The notes under the pieces are model-generated. The model ran no database searches. It had not been told where the DNA came from and saw nothing but the letters and a program-made list of their open reading frames with translations. The position numbers and the translations under genes were made by a program. Below are positions 1 to 11,900 of a stretch of 64,000 nt of DNA, in pieces. The stretch's first letter is position 1, and each line of letters begins with the position of its first letter. Source of the DNA: Brasenia schreberi (lineage: Eukaryota > Streptophyta > Magnoliopsida > Nymphaeales > Cabombaceae); NCBI GenBank assembly GCA_036023115.1, contig JAYKKT010000074.1, positions 14,431,501 to 14,495,500 of the forward strand, in the 5' to 3' direction.

Positions 1-1700
1 CATGCAGTGCTTATTCAACTGCTTAACACAATGGAGGCAATAGGAGGACCTCAGTGGTGGCCTTATTTTCGTGAAAACACGGTTCAACCAACATCATGTG
101 TATGTATGTCCTTGGAGGCTTCCAACTGGAGGTTGAGGCTCGCAATCGGAGAATCACACGAGCTTTCTACTAATCCTGGGTGGTGAATTATTTTAGCACA
201 TTGGTGGGTTGGTGTACCTAAGAGACGACGAACTGAAAACTGATACCGAAAGCAGTCGAATGAAGACCACCAGTTCAACCTACCATAATAGGGGGTAGTG
301 AAGATTGTTGGCGAAAGGATACAAGAACCTTTCCAAAAAACAGAGGAAGGGTCAGACAAGCATTGAGCCCGTGATAGGGTTGAGACAGGAGAGGTTATCA
401 TTAGTGATAGGGTTGAGGCAAGGGAGGTTATCATTAGCAGGCAGATACCTCCCAAGAGGTGATATGGCAGTCACAGCCCCAATGAGGGGTTGTGCAGACC
501 CTAGGTCAACCTGCTGAGTTTATGGTTGATGGCATAAAGTGCCACCATCTCGTGGTGAAGCGCAAGCAATCGTTCAACAGCCGTGGGTAGATCCCACACC
601 AGGAGGGAGTGCAGGCACTCGAGACAACGCTCTATAGGTGCAATAGGTAGGCGCCATGCAACAACACCTGTGTACTACGATACTAGGCATTGCCTAGTAG
701 GATTCACATGCTGCTGAAGCCGACTCCGGCAGACTCCACGAGACCTCGAAGGCGAGGCCCCCATTTAACCAGGAAAGAATTGTTAACACCATCAGTTTCG
801 AGAGATCTATCCACAGGATACTTCGCACCATGCCAGGTGCCAATCTTCATCTGATCTATCAGGAGGTTCAGGGGTTTTGCCTTTGACTGTCTTAAGGAGG
901 TTTAGGTCAACCCAAAGGAGATCTTTCTTTATGCTTGAATCTTGTAATAAGCGTCAAGTGAGCACCACAAGTGTGCTTGAAGGAGGTTTGGGCGGTTAGA
1001 GTGTGCGTACAAGGTCCAATCAGAACCCAAGTGGTGTGCCCAAGATATCTTGTGATCGAGTCAAGGTGTCTTGTGTCGTATCCCTTATGGTATAAAAAGG
1101 AGCCAACTAGAGTCCTTAAAGGAGTTCAACCGTTGTATGGGATAGGGTGAGAGAGGTGCTTCAGAGAGGGTTGAAGGGAGAGCACGAGGAAAGCACGCAA
1201 GAGAGGTTGAAGGGAGAGCACGAAGGGTGACAGTCTGAGACTCCCCTTCTCCGGTCAACCACCTCCACAAGCCGCACAAGTGCAGCCAGCCATGCGGAGA
1301 GGTTGTAGCTCCGGTCTCCCTCAAGGTGGTGCGTCAACTTCTAGTCACCACCACTATTATAACCGATCCAAGCTGAAGGAAATAAACCCCTTCTCAGGAC
1401 TTTGTGCAACCGGGACCATCGTGTGTGTATATGCGCCAAATCAAACCGAACGAAAGAGGGAATTGGCACCATCATCGGAAACCGTCTGGTGACATTAAAC
1501 CATGTGCTACTTGAATGTGATGTAATTACACAAGCAGCTCAATCAGCCGGTAAACTGAGAGATATACGATCATACCTGGAGGTAGAGGCGTTGGGAAATT
1601 ATGAAATTGAAAAGTACTTCGATACTACTAGATGTCATCACGATAGTGAAACATCGTGTTATTTAATAAACATAAACATAGGTGTTGTGATTACAAGTTA
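1..1700. other. Unresolved, relatively GC-rich, retroelement-like sequence
   Basis: No coding region can be supported here; open frames are short and resemble no family I know. The composition is richer in G and C than the rest of the window. A TATAAAA at about 1090, followed by a purine-rich leader with repeated GAGAG and GTTGAAGGGAGAGCACGA motifs, would suit an LTR or a promoter. I could not pair it with a second LTR or a primer binding site, so the class stays open. Confidence 0.3.
371..437 (+). repeat. Two-copy tandem repeat, about 33 bp
   Basis: A unit beginning TGATAGGGTTGAG and ending GGTTATCATTAG occurs twice head to tail with a few substitutions. It lies in the unresolved retroelement-like stretch at the left end. 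Confidence 0.8.
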
Positions 1701-1940
1701 GGGTAGTCATGAGCCCCGATTAGTTATACGTGTGCACATTCGATCAACTCATGAAAACCTCTCTCTATCCTAAACATTGCTTGACACCATCATTTCATTC
1801 GATCAATCGAACAGTAATCATCAAAACACTCAAAACACTCATCCCGTGATGCGAAATGAATACCTTGATCACCACCATCTTCATTGATTACAAAAATGAT
1901 AACAGCCTTGATTGATTACAAAAATGATAAAACAGTGATA

Positions 1941-2012
1941 CTGTCTAATATGAAAAGCTGTCTAAGAACTTTTTTGAAACTGTCTAATATGAAAGCTGTC
2001 TAAGAACCTTTT

Positions 2013-2045
<33 letters not shown>

Positions 2046-2046
2046 T
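1941..2046 (+). repeat. 39-bp tandem duplication followed by (CT)n(TA)n
   Basis: The unit starting CTGTCTAATATGAAA and ending CTGTCTAAGAAC is present at 1941 and again at 1980. It runs directly into a (CT)n tract from about 2013 and a (TA)n tract to 2046. Confidence 0.8.
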
Positions 2047-2954
2047 ATGTGTGTTAGCATAAACCCCTGGATCTAGAATTCATGCCACGTGGATCTTACA
2101 GGTTTCTGCTAGACAACTAGATCTATTGACCACATGATAAGATTGGATTTGCCTCCACTAAGCTCAGCGAAATGGGTGAAAAGGCTTCTGCCTGTATATA
2201 CCAAACTTCATTTCATGCAACAGAAATGCAGATTTAAAAAATTAACATACATCATTTTAAGTTCGTCCTACACATCAACAGAGCAATTTACTATCTTATT
2301 TTCTTTCTCAAAAACACATAGAACCCCTACTCTTCGTCGCTAAAAACACTACAAGAAGTCTGGACGATATCTTGCACCACATGTTAAATAAGCGGCAGTC
2401 ACGATTTCTTCCATCTTTAGTATGCGCCGTTGACTGGCACGAATCCTAACTCACGGGACAAAAGAACAACTATGCTTTCTGCATATCATCGAAGGCATTT
2501 TGCTAGTGGGGAATTGTTCATAACTTGCACTCTGTTGTTATTTCATCTATAACATTAACTCAAGAACTGATTTGCCCAAAACGATGAGACTGATTAGCAC
2601 CGGAATCTACTCAAGAAGAAAGGAACCACTCAGGGTTGGGTATGAGCCAAACTTGAGATGTACTGTTGCCGGGAGTATGGCTTGAGTTCAAAGTCAGAAT
2701 TAATCTTGTTTGACCAGTTAAGAACATTAACTCGAGTAACATTTCTAAACTATTCAATTGGCTACCCACCTTGCCATTGCATCCATATATAATATATATA
2801 CTGATTGATATGTTGCTTAGTCCAATAACAATGCCATACATATGTAGCGTAATCTGATAACTAGCACTTAATGCAAGATCTATAGAAAATCCCTGCATAT
2901 GACACTGACCTTAAAACGAGATACCACGATGTACCTCGGTGTCACTCTTTTTGT

Positions 2955-2974
2955 TTAGTCAAAAGTCGGTTCAT
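2955..2974 (-). CDS. RPC7: RPC7 exon 8 (terminal microexon)
   Basis: Only 20 nt: after acceptor TTATTGCAG the split G|AT codon gives D, then EPTFD and TAA. The short length makes it easy to miss. The in-phase junction and acidic-aromatic ending support it. Confidence 0.75.
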
Positions 2975-5900
2975 CTGCAATAAGCGGATACATTTTGCAA
3001 TCAGCGCCCATCAAAAGAAACATGTCAAGTAGTACAATAGAATACTGGAGATTTACCATCGTAAAGAAAAAGATACCAAACTTGAAAAGAAAACATTTAC
3101 ATACCATCCCCACCATCATTATCGTCATCCAAATAATCATCCTCATCATCATCAAACCCAAAATTCTGCAAACATTTTTGGAAATTGGAAAAGTTTATTT
3201 TTTGTTCTGCAGCACTGAACTGCAGTACTATAACAATGAGAATACATACATACATACATACATATATATATATACACACACACGAACAAAACAAACCAAG
3301 AGTTTCTGTTCTGCACACACACAGTATCAAAAATTTATTCATGTGCAAGAAAGGGAGCCTTTTAAGCAAGAAAATAAATGGATGTGTTATTGTACGGGCA
3401 CTATTTGTGTACAAGTCAAGAAGGAAACCGGACCACAATAGAAGAATGCACTTGTTAACTAGGTTATCATTAGCTGTGCACAGAAGGGTGAACTATGGAA
3501 GCAATGAATTCTTTTATAAGTGAATTAGGATCTGAAATAAGAAGCTAGGAACACAGCAAAACTTGCACAAACAACACAATAAAACAAATCAAGACATCCT
3601 TGTGAGTTCATTCACTTTATGTAAGTTTGAGCATCTCTGCAGCTGATTACCTGGGTATAATCATCAGCTCCAAAATCCTCGTCTTCATCTACTTCTGGAT
3701 TGTCATTCTCCTCATTGTCATCTTCTTCTTCATCGCCATCTGCCTTCTTTTTCTTTTTATTCTCATCTGGCTGTTCAACACAAAGTGCAGACTAAGAGAA
3801 ACAAAACCAGAAAGGGAAACAAGCAAAGATTAGGTTTGCCATGTAACCTTTTCCGTATAAACTATAAAGTCTAAGAACAAAGACTGGCTTTCCCATGGAT
3901 GGTCGATGCAACAGTTTACTGAAGAACAGTAATATGTTTTACTTACAAAAAATATCTACACTCCTATGTGGGTGAAGCTACTACAAGGTTGATGTGCCAC
4001 GTAAGATTCATCCTTAATGAGTTCTACTTCCTCCCAAGTTGAGAGCACTAGTGAAAGCAAGTGCAATTTATTACTCAGTCAACTATGTTGACTATCTCTG
4101 GCTGTAGATCCACTTTACCTGTTCCATTTGATATCTCGGACAAAGGTTGATTAAAGGTTGTGCCAGGGTCCCTTGCTGAATATCCTCAAGGACTGATAAG
4201 CTTCACTCAGGGATGCAGATGGAGACATTTTTCTCTGTTAGCCGGCTGACATAGTCAGGTATGCCCTAGCAGTTTTACGTATCCATTTTTACTACCCATT
4301 GTCACCCCACAAAAAGGATAGGAAGCACTTGGAAAGGAACAGTATGGAAAGGATAAGCATCTGAGGCAAGTTTGGCATAAAATTCGGTATAGTCTGTCAA
4401 CACCTCAGTTTTGGGTAGATAGTGGTGGATTTTGGTGTTTTTTGGATAGACAAGTTTTATAAGAAACATTGCTGGTCTAAACCTCTTGCTGCTTTATAAG
4501 AAATACAACTTCGTTGGCTTTATGAACTGCCTGCCCAACCATGTGGTTAATATTTGTCGAGGCAGTTGCAAAATTTTGGGAAGACCATTCACCTTGGCAT
4601 GGATGCCATTGCCAATGCATGACAAGGTTGCTACCTATATCACCATCTTTCAACTTCTGGTTCTTCACCTGTCTAGAAATGTGTTTCGTTTGAAAGCAAG
4701 CTGGAGAGAATGAAACATTTGTTCAGGAGTTACCCAGTCTTTCAGTTTCTAGTTCAAAGTCGCTATAAGGACCTATACAGGTTTGGGACCAGAGGACGAT
4801 GCAAGATCTTCTCTATGGTCCTCTCCTGGAATGCTCGCACACAAAAGTTGCTAGGATGCTCTTTGGTGGCATGTTTGGTTAGAAAGGAAGTTTGGGAATA
4901 GGCATCGATGACTATTCTCAATGGCCTCAGATGATGATCTCTCCCTGGCTGCGAGCCTATGGTGGCCAGATTTGACTTGGGCACATCTTGTGCTCCAGCC
5001 AAAAGGACTTGTAATTTTTAATTTTTTACTGCTGTCCCATTGTTTCGTGATTCTTTTGGCCTGTTTTGCCCCACTGAATAACATAATACCTTATTTTTCC
5101 CCAAAAAAGAAGATTTTTACTTTACAAGGAGCTAAGAGTGACCACTTGCACAATAATAGTCTCATTAATCCCAAGAAACATAAGATTTTTTTTGAATTAC
5201 CTCATCATCCTCATCAGCATCATCTTGCCCCTCACCTTTGAGTTTTGCAAGTAGCAAATCCATGTCCCGCAAATCTAGCAAGAAAAGGATCCATAAACAT
5301 TTCCCGGTTAAAAGTATCAAACAACTGGCACTACTTTGCAGACCAATCACCTATTAAATATCAACAATTCCCACGTAAAACTGGAAAAGAAAATGACAAA
5401 TTAGTCTATACAAAGTTTTGACGTAAAAGCCACCATCATACATATAGATAGTATGCACCTTTCTGAACTTTGCGTTGATGAGATGCATCTCTCCTTTTGC
5501 CTCTTCGAAGTCTACCTGTAAAACCTCCTTATCAGTTTCTATCTTGTAAGTGCAGAAAACAGATTAGTAAAGCACAATGTTCATAGATCTCACTAACAAA
5601 AGTAACAAGTCAATCAGGTTAAGTCCAATGATATCTCCTCAGGCTTGTAAGATTGTGATGGAGCAAGTTTGAGTTAGACTGGAAAGAGCTTAAACTAACA
5701 CTAATACACTAGTTACTTGCACAATCCATCCAGTGACTTACCTTCAATAAGTTCCAGGGGAAAATTTGAAGGACTAAGAATCAAAGTGTCCAAAAGAGTT
5801 ACATGTCTGGCAGCTTCCTTTGTCTTCTTTGTGTCAGAGAACCTTTCTACATCTGGAGCTAAGGTATCTGAAAGCAACGCCAAACTAATTTAACTCAGCA

Positions 5901-8900
5901 GCAAAATCTGCATTACCAGTATAGAAAATGAGCACAGTACTAAACATACAGAGGGAAATACGAGAAACAGTTCTCAGAATGTTTAGATTATCTCAATCAA
6001 AGAAGATCATAAGTGAATCATAAATAAAAATTCCAAACCTTAGAGATTAAAAGTTTAAGGTTGATTACAACAACAGCTAAGCCTTTTCCCATACTAGACA
6101 GGGTCGGCTACCATGGATTCTTTGTTTCTACAGAGCCCTATCATGTGTCATGTTAGCAATTAACTCACAATAAGCTAGATCATTCTTTATTGTTTCTTTC
6201 CAACACTTTTGTGGACGTCCTCTACCTCTTTTAATACTTTCAAAATCTAGTTTTTCATACCTTCTTATAGGTTTTTTCTTTTGATCTTCTTTTTATATAT
6301 CCAAACCATCTTAAACGATATTCTCTCATTTTATCCACTATTGGTGCCACTCCTAATTTGTTTATGATTACCTCATTATGTATACGGTCTTCTCTTGTAT
6401 GACCACTCATCCATCTCAATATCTTCATTTCTGTTATAGACATCTTTTGTACATGTTGATGATTAACTACCCAACACTCATAACCATAAAACATGGCAGG
6501 TCTAATTGATGCTCTATAATATTTACCTTTTAACTTTAATGGTATCTTCTTATCACAAAGAATACCTGATGCTCCTCTCCATTTTAACCAACCAACATTA
6601 ATTCTATGTATAACATCTCCATCAATTCTTCCATCACTCTGAAAAATTGACCTTAGGTATTTAAAACTTTCTTTTGGGGGAATGCAATGCGTGCCAATTT
6701 TAATTTCTATGTCCTCTAAAGTAACCAAATGATCAAACTTACATTCCATATATTCTGTCTTTATTCTACTAAGTCGAAAGCCTTTACTTTATAATGTTTC
6801 TCCCCATAATTCCAATTTTCTATGAACTTTTTCCTTACACTCCTCCACTAACATAATGTCATCCTCAAATAACATACACCAAGGTACTTTATCTTAATAT
6901 GTTTTGTTAACTCATCAATCACCATTATAAATAAGTATGGACTTAAAGTTGATCCTTGATGTAACCCAATATTAACTTCAAAGAGTCTGTCATTCCTTCA
7001 CGAGTCCTCACACATGTTTTTGCACCATCGCACATATCTCTTATAAGGTTTATATGCACGTCAATGAGATACCTCTTTTTTCCAAGGTTCTCCAAAGAAC
7101 CTCCCTCGATACCCTATCATAAACTTTTTCTAGATCAATAAATATCATGAGAAGTTCTTTCTTTTTTGATCTAAAATATTCCATGAATTCAAATTGGTTC
7201 TATGTTGTACTCGATATTTGTCTTAACCTACCTTTCGATAATCCTTTCCCATAATTTCATAGTATGGCTCATTAACTTGATACCCTGATAATTCGTACAA
7301 TTCTGAATGTCTCTCTTGTACTTATATATGGGTATAAGTGTACTCGCTCTCCATTCCTCGGGCATCTTTTGGTTTCTCCATATTTCATTAAATAGTCTCG
7401 TGAGCCAAGTGATTCCTGCTTCTCCTAAGATTTTCCAAACTTCTATAGGAATATTGTATGGTTCTACAGATTTACCACCCTTCATATGTTTAAGAGCCTC
7501 TTTGACTTCATTCTTACCACCCTTCATATGTTTAAGAGCCTCTTTGACTTCATTCTTTTAAATATGTTGGTAGAAATTATGGTTTATATTCTTTTCTGAT
7601 TTGGCTAACTCTCCTAAGCTAATACTAACATCTTCATTTTTATTAGAAAGCTTATAAAATAGTTTTTCCATCTATTTCTTATATCATCATTTACCACTAG
7701 AATTTTTTCATCCTCGTCTTTAATGCATCTAACAGAATTAAGATCCTTAGTTTTTTTATCTCTAGCTCTAACTATCCTAAAAATATCTCTTTCAACCTCT
7801 TTTAAGTTGAGTTTTTCATATAAATCCTCCTAAATTTTAACTTTTGTTTCACTGACGGCTTTTTTCGCTTTCTTCTTTGCTTTCTTATAGGCCTTTAAAG
7901 TTTCACTAGTTTTCTTAACATAATGTAATTCGTAACATGCCCTCTTTGCTTTGATTTTATTTTGCACTACTTCACTCCACCACCAAGCTTCTTTTTGTGC
8001 CGGTACACCTTCCTTAAATTCACCTAACACATCTTTCGCCACTTTCCTAATATGTATAGCCATATTGTTCCACATATGTACCAACATAATTCCAACCATC
8101 TCCTTAAAGGACTTTCTGTTTAAATATACCTTCTTTCTCGCTTTTGAGGTTCCACCATTTAGTCCGAATAGCTCGATGCACTCCTTTCTTCTTTGTCCAT
8201 TTTTTTACTTGTAAATCTATAACTAAAAGTCAATGTTGAGTGGTTAAGCTTTCTCCTGGAATTACCAAAAGTTTAAGGATGATTACTTCAAAATTTTGCA
8301 TTTAAGGAAAGTTAAGCAAAACATGAAGAAAGATTCTTGATGGTAAACCACAAGACATACATGTGTTACTAGAAGCACACCAAGTGCCATGCACGATCGA
8401 CATTGAGGCCCATTGAAATAAAGGCAAGACAAAGGGTCCCCTAACACCTTACCAGGAAACAATGATATACACCATGCTTACGAGTCATTCTCTTGATTTT
8501 GATTCTTATTTTCCAGGGTACAATTTCCTTTTACAAGCTTCCCATCAATAAACAGCAGTGACATTGTTATGATAGAAACAAAGAGAAGCTGAATAAATTT
8601 GGAAAGATAACTATAAGAACACCTGCTTTCTTCACCATGTAACTCAAAGTAGTCAATACCACTGTTATACAAACCAGGAAACATGGTAAAGATGAGGTTG
8701 TAAGAAAAGCACCTACGGTAGGTTGCCATGCAAAGAAGAATGAAACAGTTTATTTTAGAGACCTCTCAAAAGAGACGAAGAATTGAATGTTTTACATTAA
8801 CATGCCATGAGGCATTTGTAGGAGAGGGCCAGCAGCTTCGTGTACCATCCAACGGCTAGAATTCTAGCCGTTGAATGTCCTGCTGACCCTGGTGAATAGA

Positions 8901-11900
8901 AAAAGACAAAAAAAAATAGAAGAAATGCACGAAGCACCCATTACATTACATTGTATTAGCCCTCCCGTACCATCACCGAAAGTTTGCTAATTAAAAATTG
9001 AAGTCTTGTGACTTTGTCAAGCACTCCAAGATTTAGAGAAGCACCCATTTAGCAGACATTATTTTCAAGAACCGCTTTGAGAACCATGGCAACCCCATTG
9101 TCATCTTGAAGTGCGATGTCAGCTTCTAAGCTTGTATCATTTGGGAAAGCATCTACTATTGAACAATTTGTACCTAAGCCATGCTTCATTGGTATAGAAG
9201 CATTCAAAAGAGATGCTATAACTCCAGTGATCTTATCAACCCAATCCATTCTGCCTGCAAAGTATATGTTTCAGAGGATAAGACATCTGATTCTAATCAT
9301 GCGGTTGCGGGTTTGGTCATCATTTATTTTCACACCTAAAAGAAAACTTGTGGAATATAACTTCATAAAAAATAATTAAAATCTCAAAAATACAATGATA
9401 CAAACTTAAAACCTAAGAAGTTCCTAATTCCAAAAAAATATTAAATAAAACCCTAAGATTTCGAAGAATTTTCGAAATATTTCACTAAAGACATAAGAAA
9501 GAGTTTCATTAATGAAAAACATTGATCACCTAAGTAGGATTCTCTAATATAACAAATAAGTTCATAAGTCTCAACATAACAACATGCTACAAAAGACCAA
9601 GGTGCATCAATCCGATAAACAAACACCAACCAAGCTTAAGGTTGAGCTTGAACCATCCAAGCAATTATAGCCTAATCAAACTTTAAGGCTGATCTTAAAC
9701 CATCCATGCAATCATAGCCTAACTGAGTTTTAAGGCACAGCTCGAACCATATAACTAATCACAAGCCAACAAAACACCAAGACCCTTTAATGGTTCAAAA
9801 TCCCAAACAAGATTCTATGAATCCAAGGGCAATAAGAGAATCCAACAAAATGATCAAAATTTAGTATTAAACATATGAATAAATTTATAGTTTTAACAAA
9901 CCAATCTTATAAAGCCAAATTGAGTAAATTTTTGAATCTTTTCCAACACAAACTTGGTTAAAATTTCTGAAAGTTTGTCTCAAAAAATAATATTTGACAA
10001 AAATTCTTTCTATATCTTCAAACATTTTGACTCATAATAAGATATGCAAGTCATTGAGAAGTGACCCCTTATAACCAATGTGTAATCAAAATAGGATAAG
10101 TGATTAAATCAAATAAATAGTCAATAGTCAAAGCAAGACCCCTCTTACAAACACTTATGCAGACAAAAGCAATGCATGCCTTATGAAAAACAACTATATG
10201 AAAAACAACTACCTATGTTAGTGTAAAAAATATCACCAATATCTTGCCAAAGTAATCCACAAACTCAAACACAAGAAATCACGAAGGATCCTCAACAAGC
10301 CAAATTGCCAAATGAATCACCAAATACTTGGTGTACAAGCCAAACTGAATATCAAATCTTGCCAAAGTAATCCACAAACTCAAACATAAGAAGTCACGAA
10401 GGATCCTTAAGAAGCCAAACCGAATATCTAATCTTGCCAAAGTAATCCACAAACTCAAACACAGTATACTTGGTGTACAAGCCAAACCGAATATCAAACA
10501 AGTCAAGGGAGAGAATATAAAGCTCTAATGAATTTATTCATATCACCCTCTATTTATAGAGGTTATTACAAAGTTACAAGTGAGAAGAGAGAGAGTAGTT
10601 CATAGGAGTAGCTGCTCCCAATGGCTACTATAGAGAGAGTAGTCCATAGGAGCAGTTGCTCCCAACAGCTACTCTACTAGCCGTTGGGGAGTGACTGGTC
10701 CTCAAGGGCCAATCCATTTGGTCCTTGTGCCAAGGACTTGCTGGGCCCTAGTGGCCCAATCCTATTACAATTTAACACCCCCCCTCAAACTTGTGGTGTA
10801 TATACCAAAAGTTTGTCTCATAGAAACATAATTTTAGGGGCAAACAAAGATTTAGTGAAGAAACATGTCAACTATAACTTTGGAGGAACATAACACAAAG
10901 TCAATCTTTTCTTCAAGCATTCCTCTCGAATATAGTGACAGTTAATCTCAATATGTTTAGTTCTTTCATGAAATATATTATTTGAAGCAATATACACGAC
11001 ACTTTTATTATCACAGAACAATTCAGTAGTCTTCTAAGACAACCTCCATGTCTGCTAGAAGTTTAGTGATCCAAGATATCTTAGTTGCAGTAGTGGCTAT
11101 GGCACTATATTCCAGTGTTGTCTGACGCGTATCGTATCGTGTATCGCTGGGCTCCACGATACGGGCGTATCGTATCGTATCGTATCGTATCGTATCGTAC
11201 TTTAATATTAAAATAATGTAAAAATAATTAAAAATTAATAAAAAATCGAAAAAAATCGAAAAAAATCAAGAAAAAATCAGGAAAAATCTGATAATTGCTT
11301 TAAATTCATATAATGTAAGTTTAGTACAGATTGAGCATTCAACATTGAACAATTGCATCCAAATTTATATATTTTGAATCCAAAAAATAAAATACAGACA
11401 TAGTTTACACTTTACAGTACACTACAGTTACATATAATGTTACATTTTACAAATTGTAATCAGGATCATCAACTAAATAATCTTCATCTTCTCCTTGTTG
11501 CAGATCCTCATCATCATCAGCCACGCCCACACCTTCTTCAAAATCAAATTCTTCATCTCCATAATGTTGTTGCGCTCCTTCCAAATTAATCCAGGCAACG
11601 TCTTCTTCTGTTAGGAGGGCATTTTCTTCAGTGTCTTCCATAACCCAATCTTCTAATATATCAAAATTATCCAAACTTATTGGATCGAACTGACTTTCTT
11701 CTCTATTTACTTTTTTTAATTGCCTACGACACAAACAAAGATAAACAATTAGTAAGTAATATTAACAATTGAAAACTGAAGTTAAATAATATCGAATTGA
11801 AAATTTGAAAGTAATACAACATTACCTTTCACGAAGGCGCATGTTACAACGAATATAAACCAAATCATTAAGCCTTTTGTGTTCCAACCTGTTGCGCTTT

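Noticed and set aside
3097..3161. RPC7 ending at the TAA right after exon 7
   Set aside because: The GTATGT there is a good donor, and splicing to 2974-2955 gives an acidic, family-like end in phase. Kept only as an alternative.
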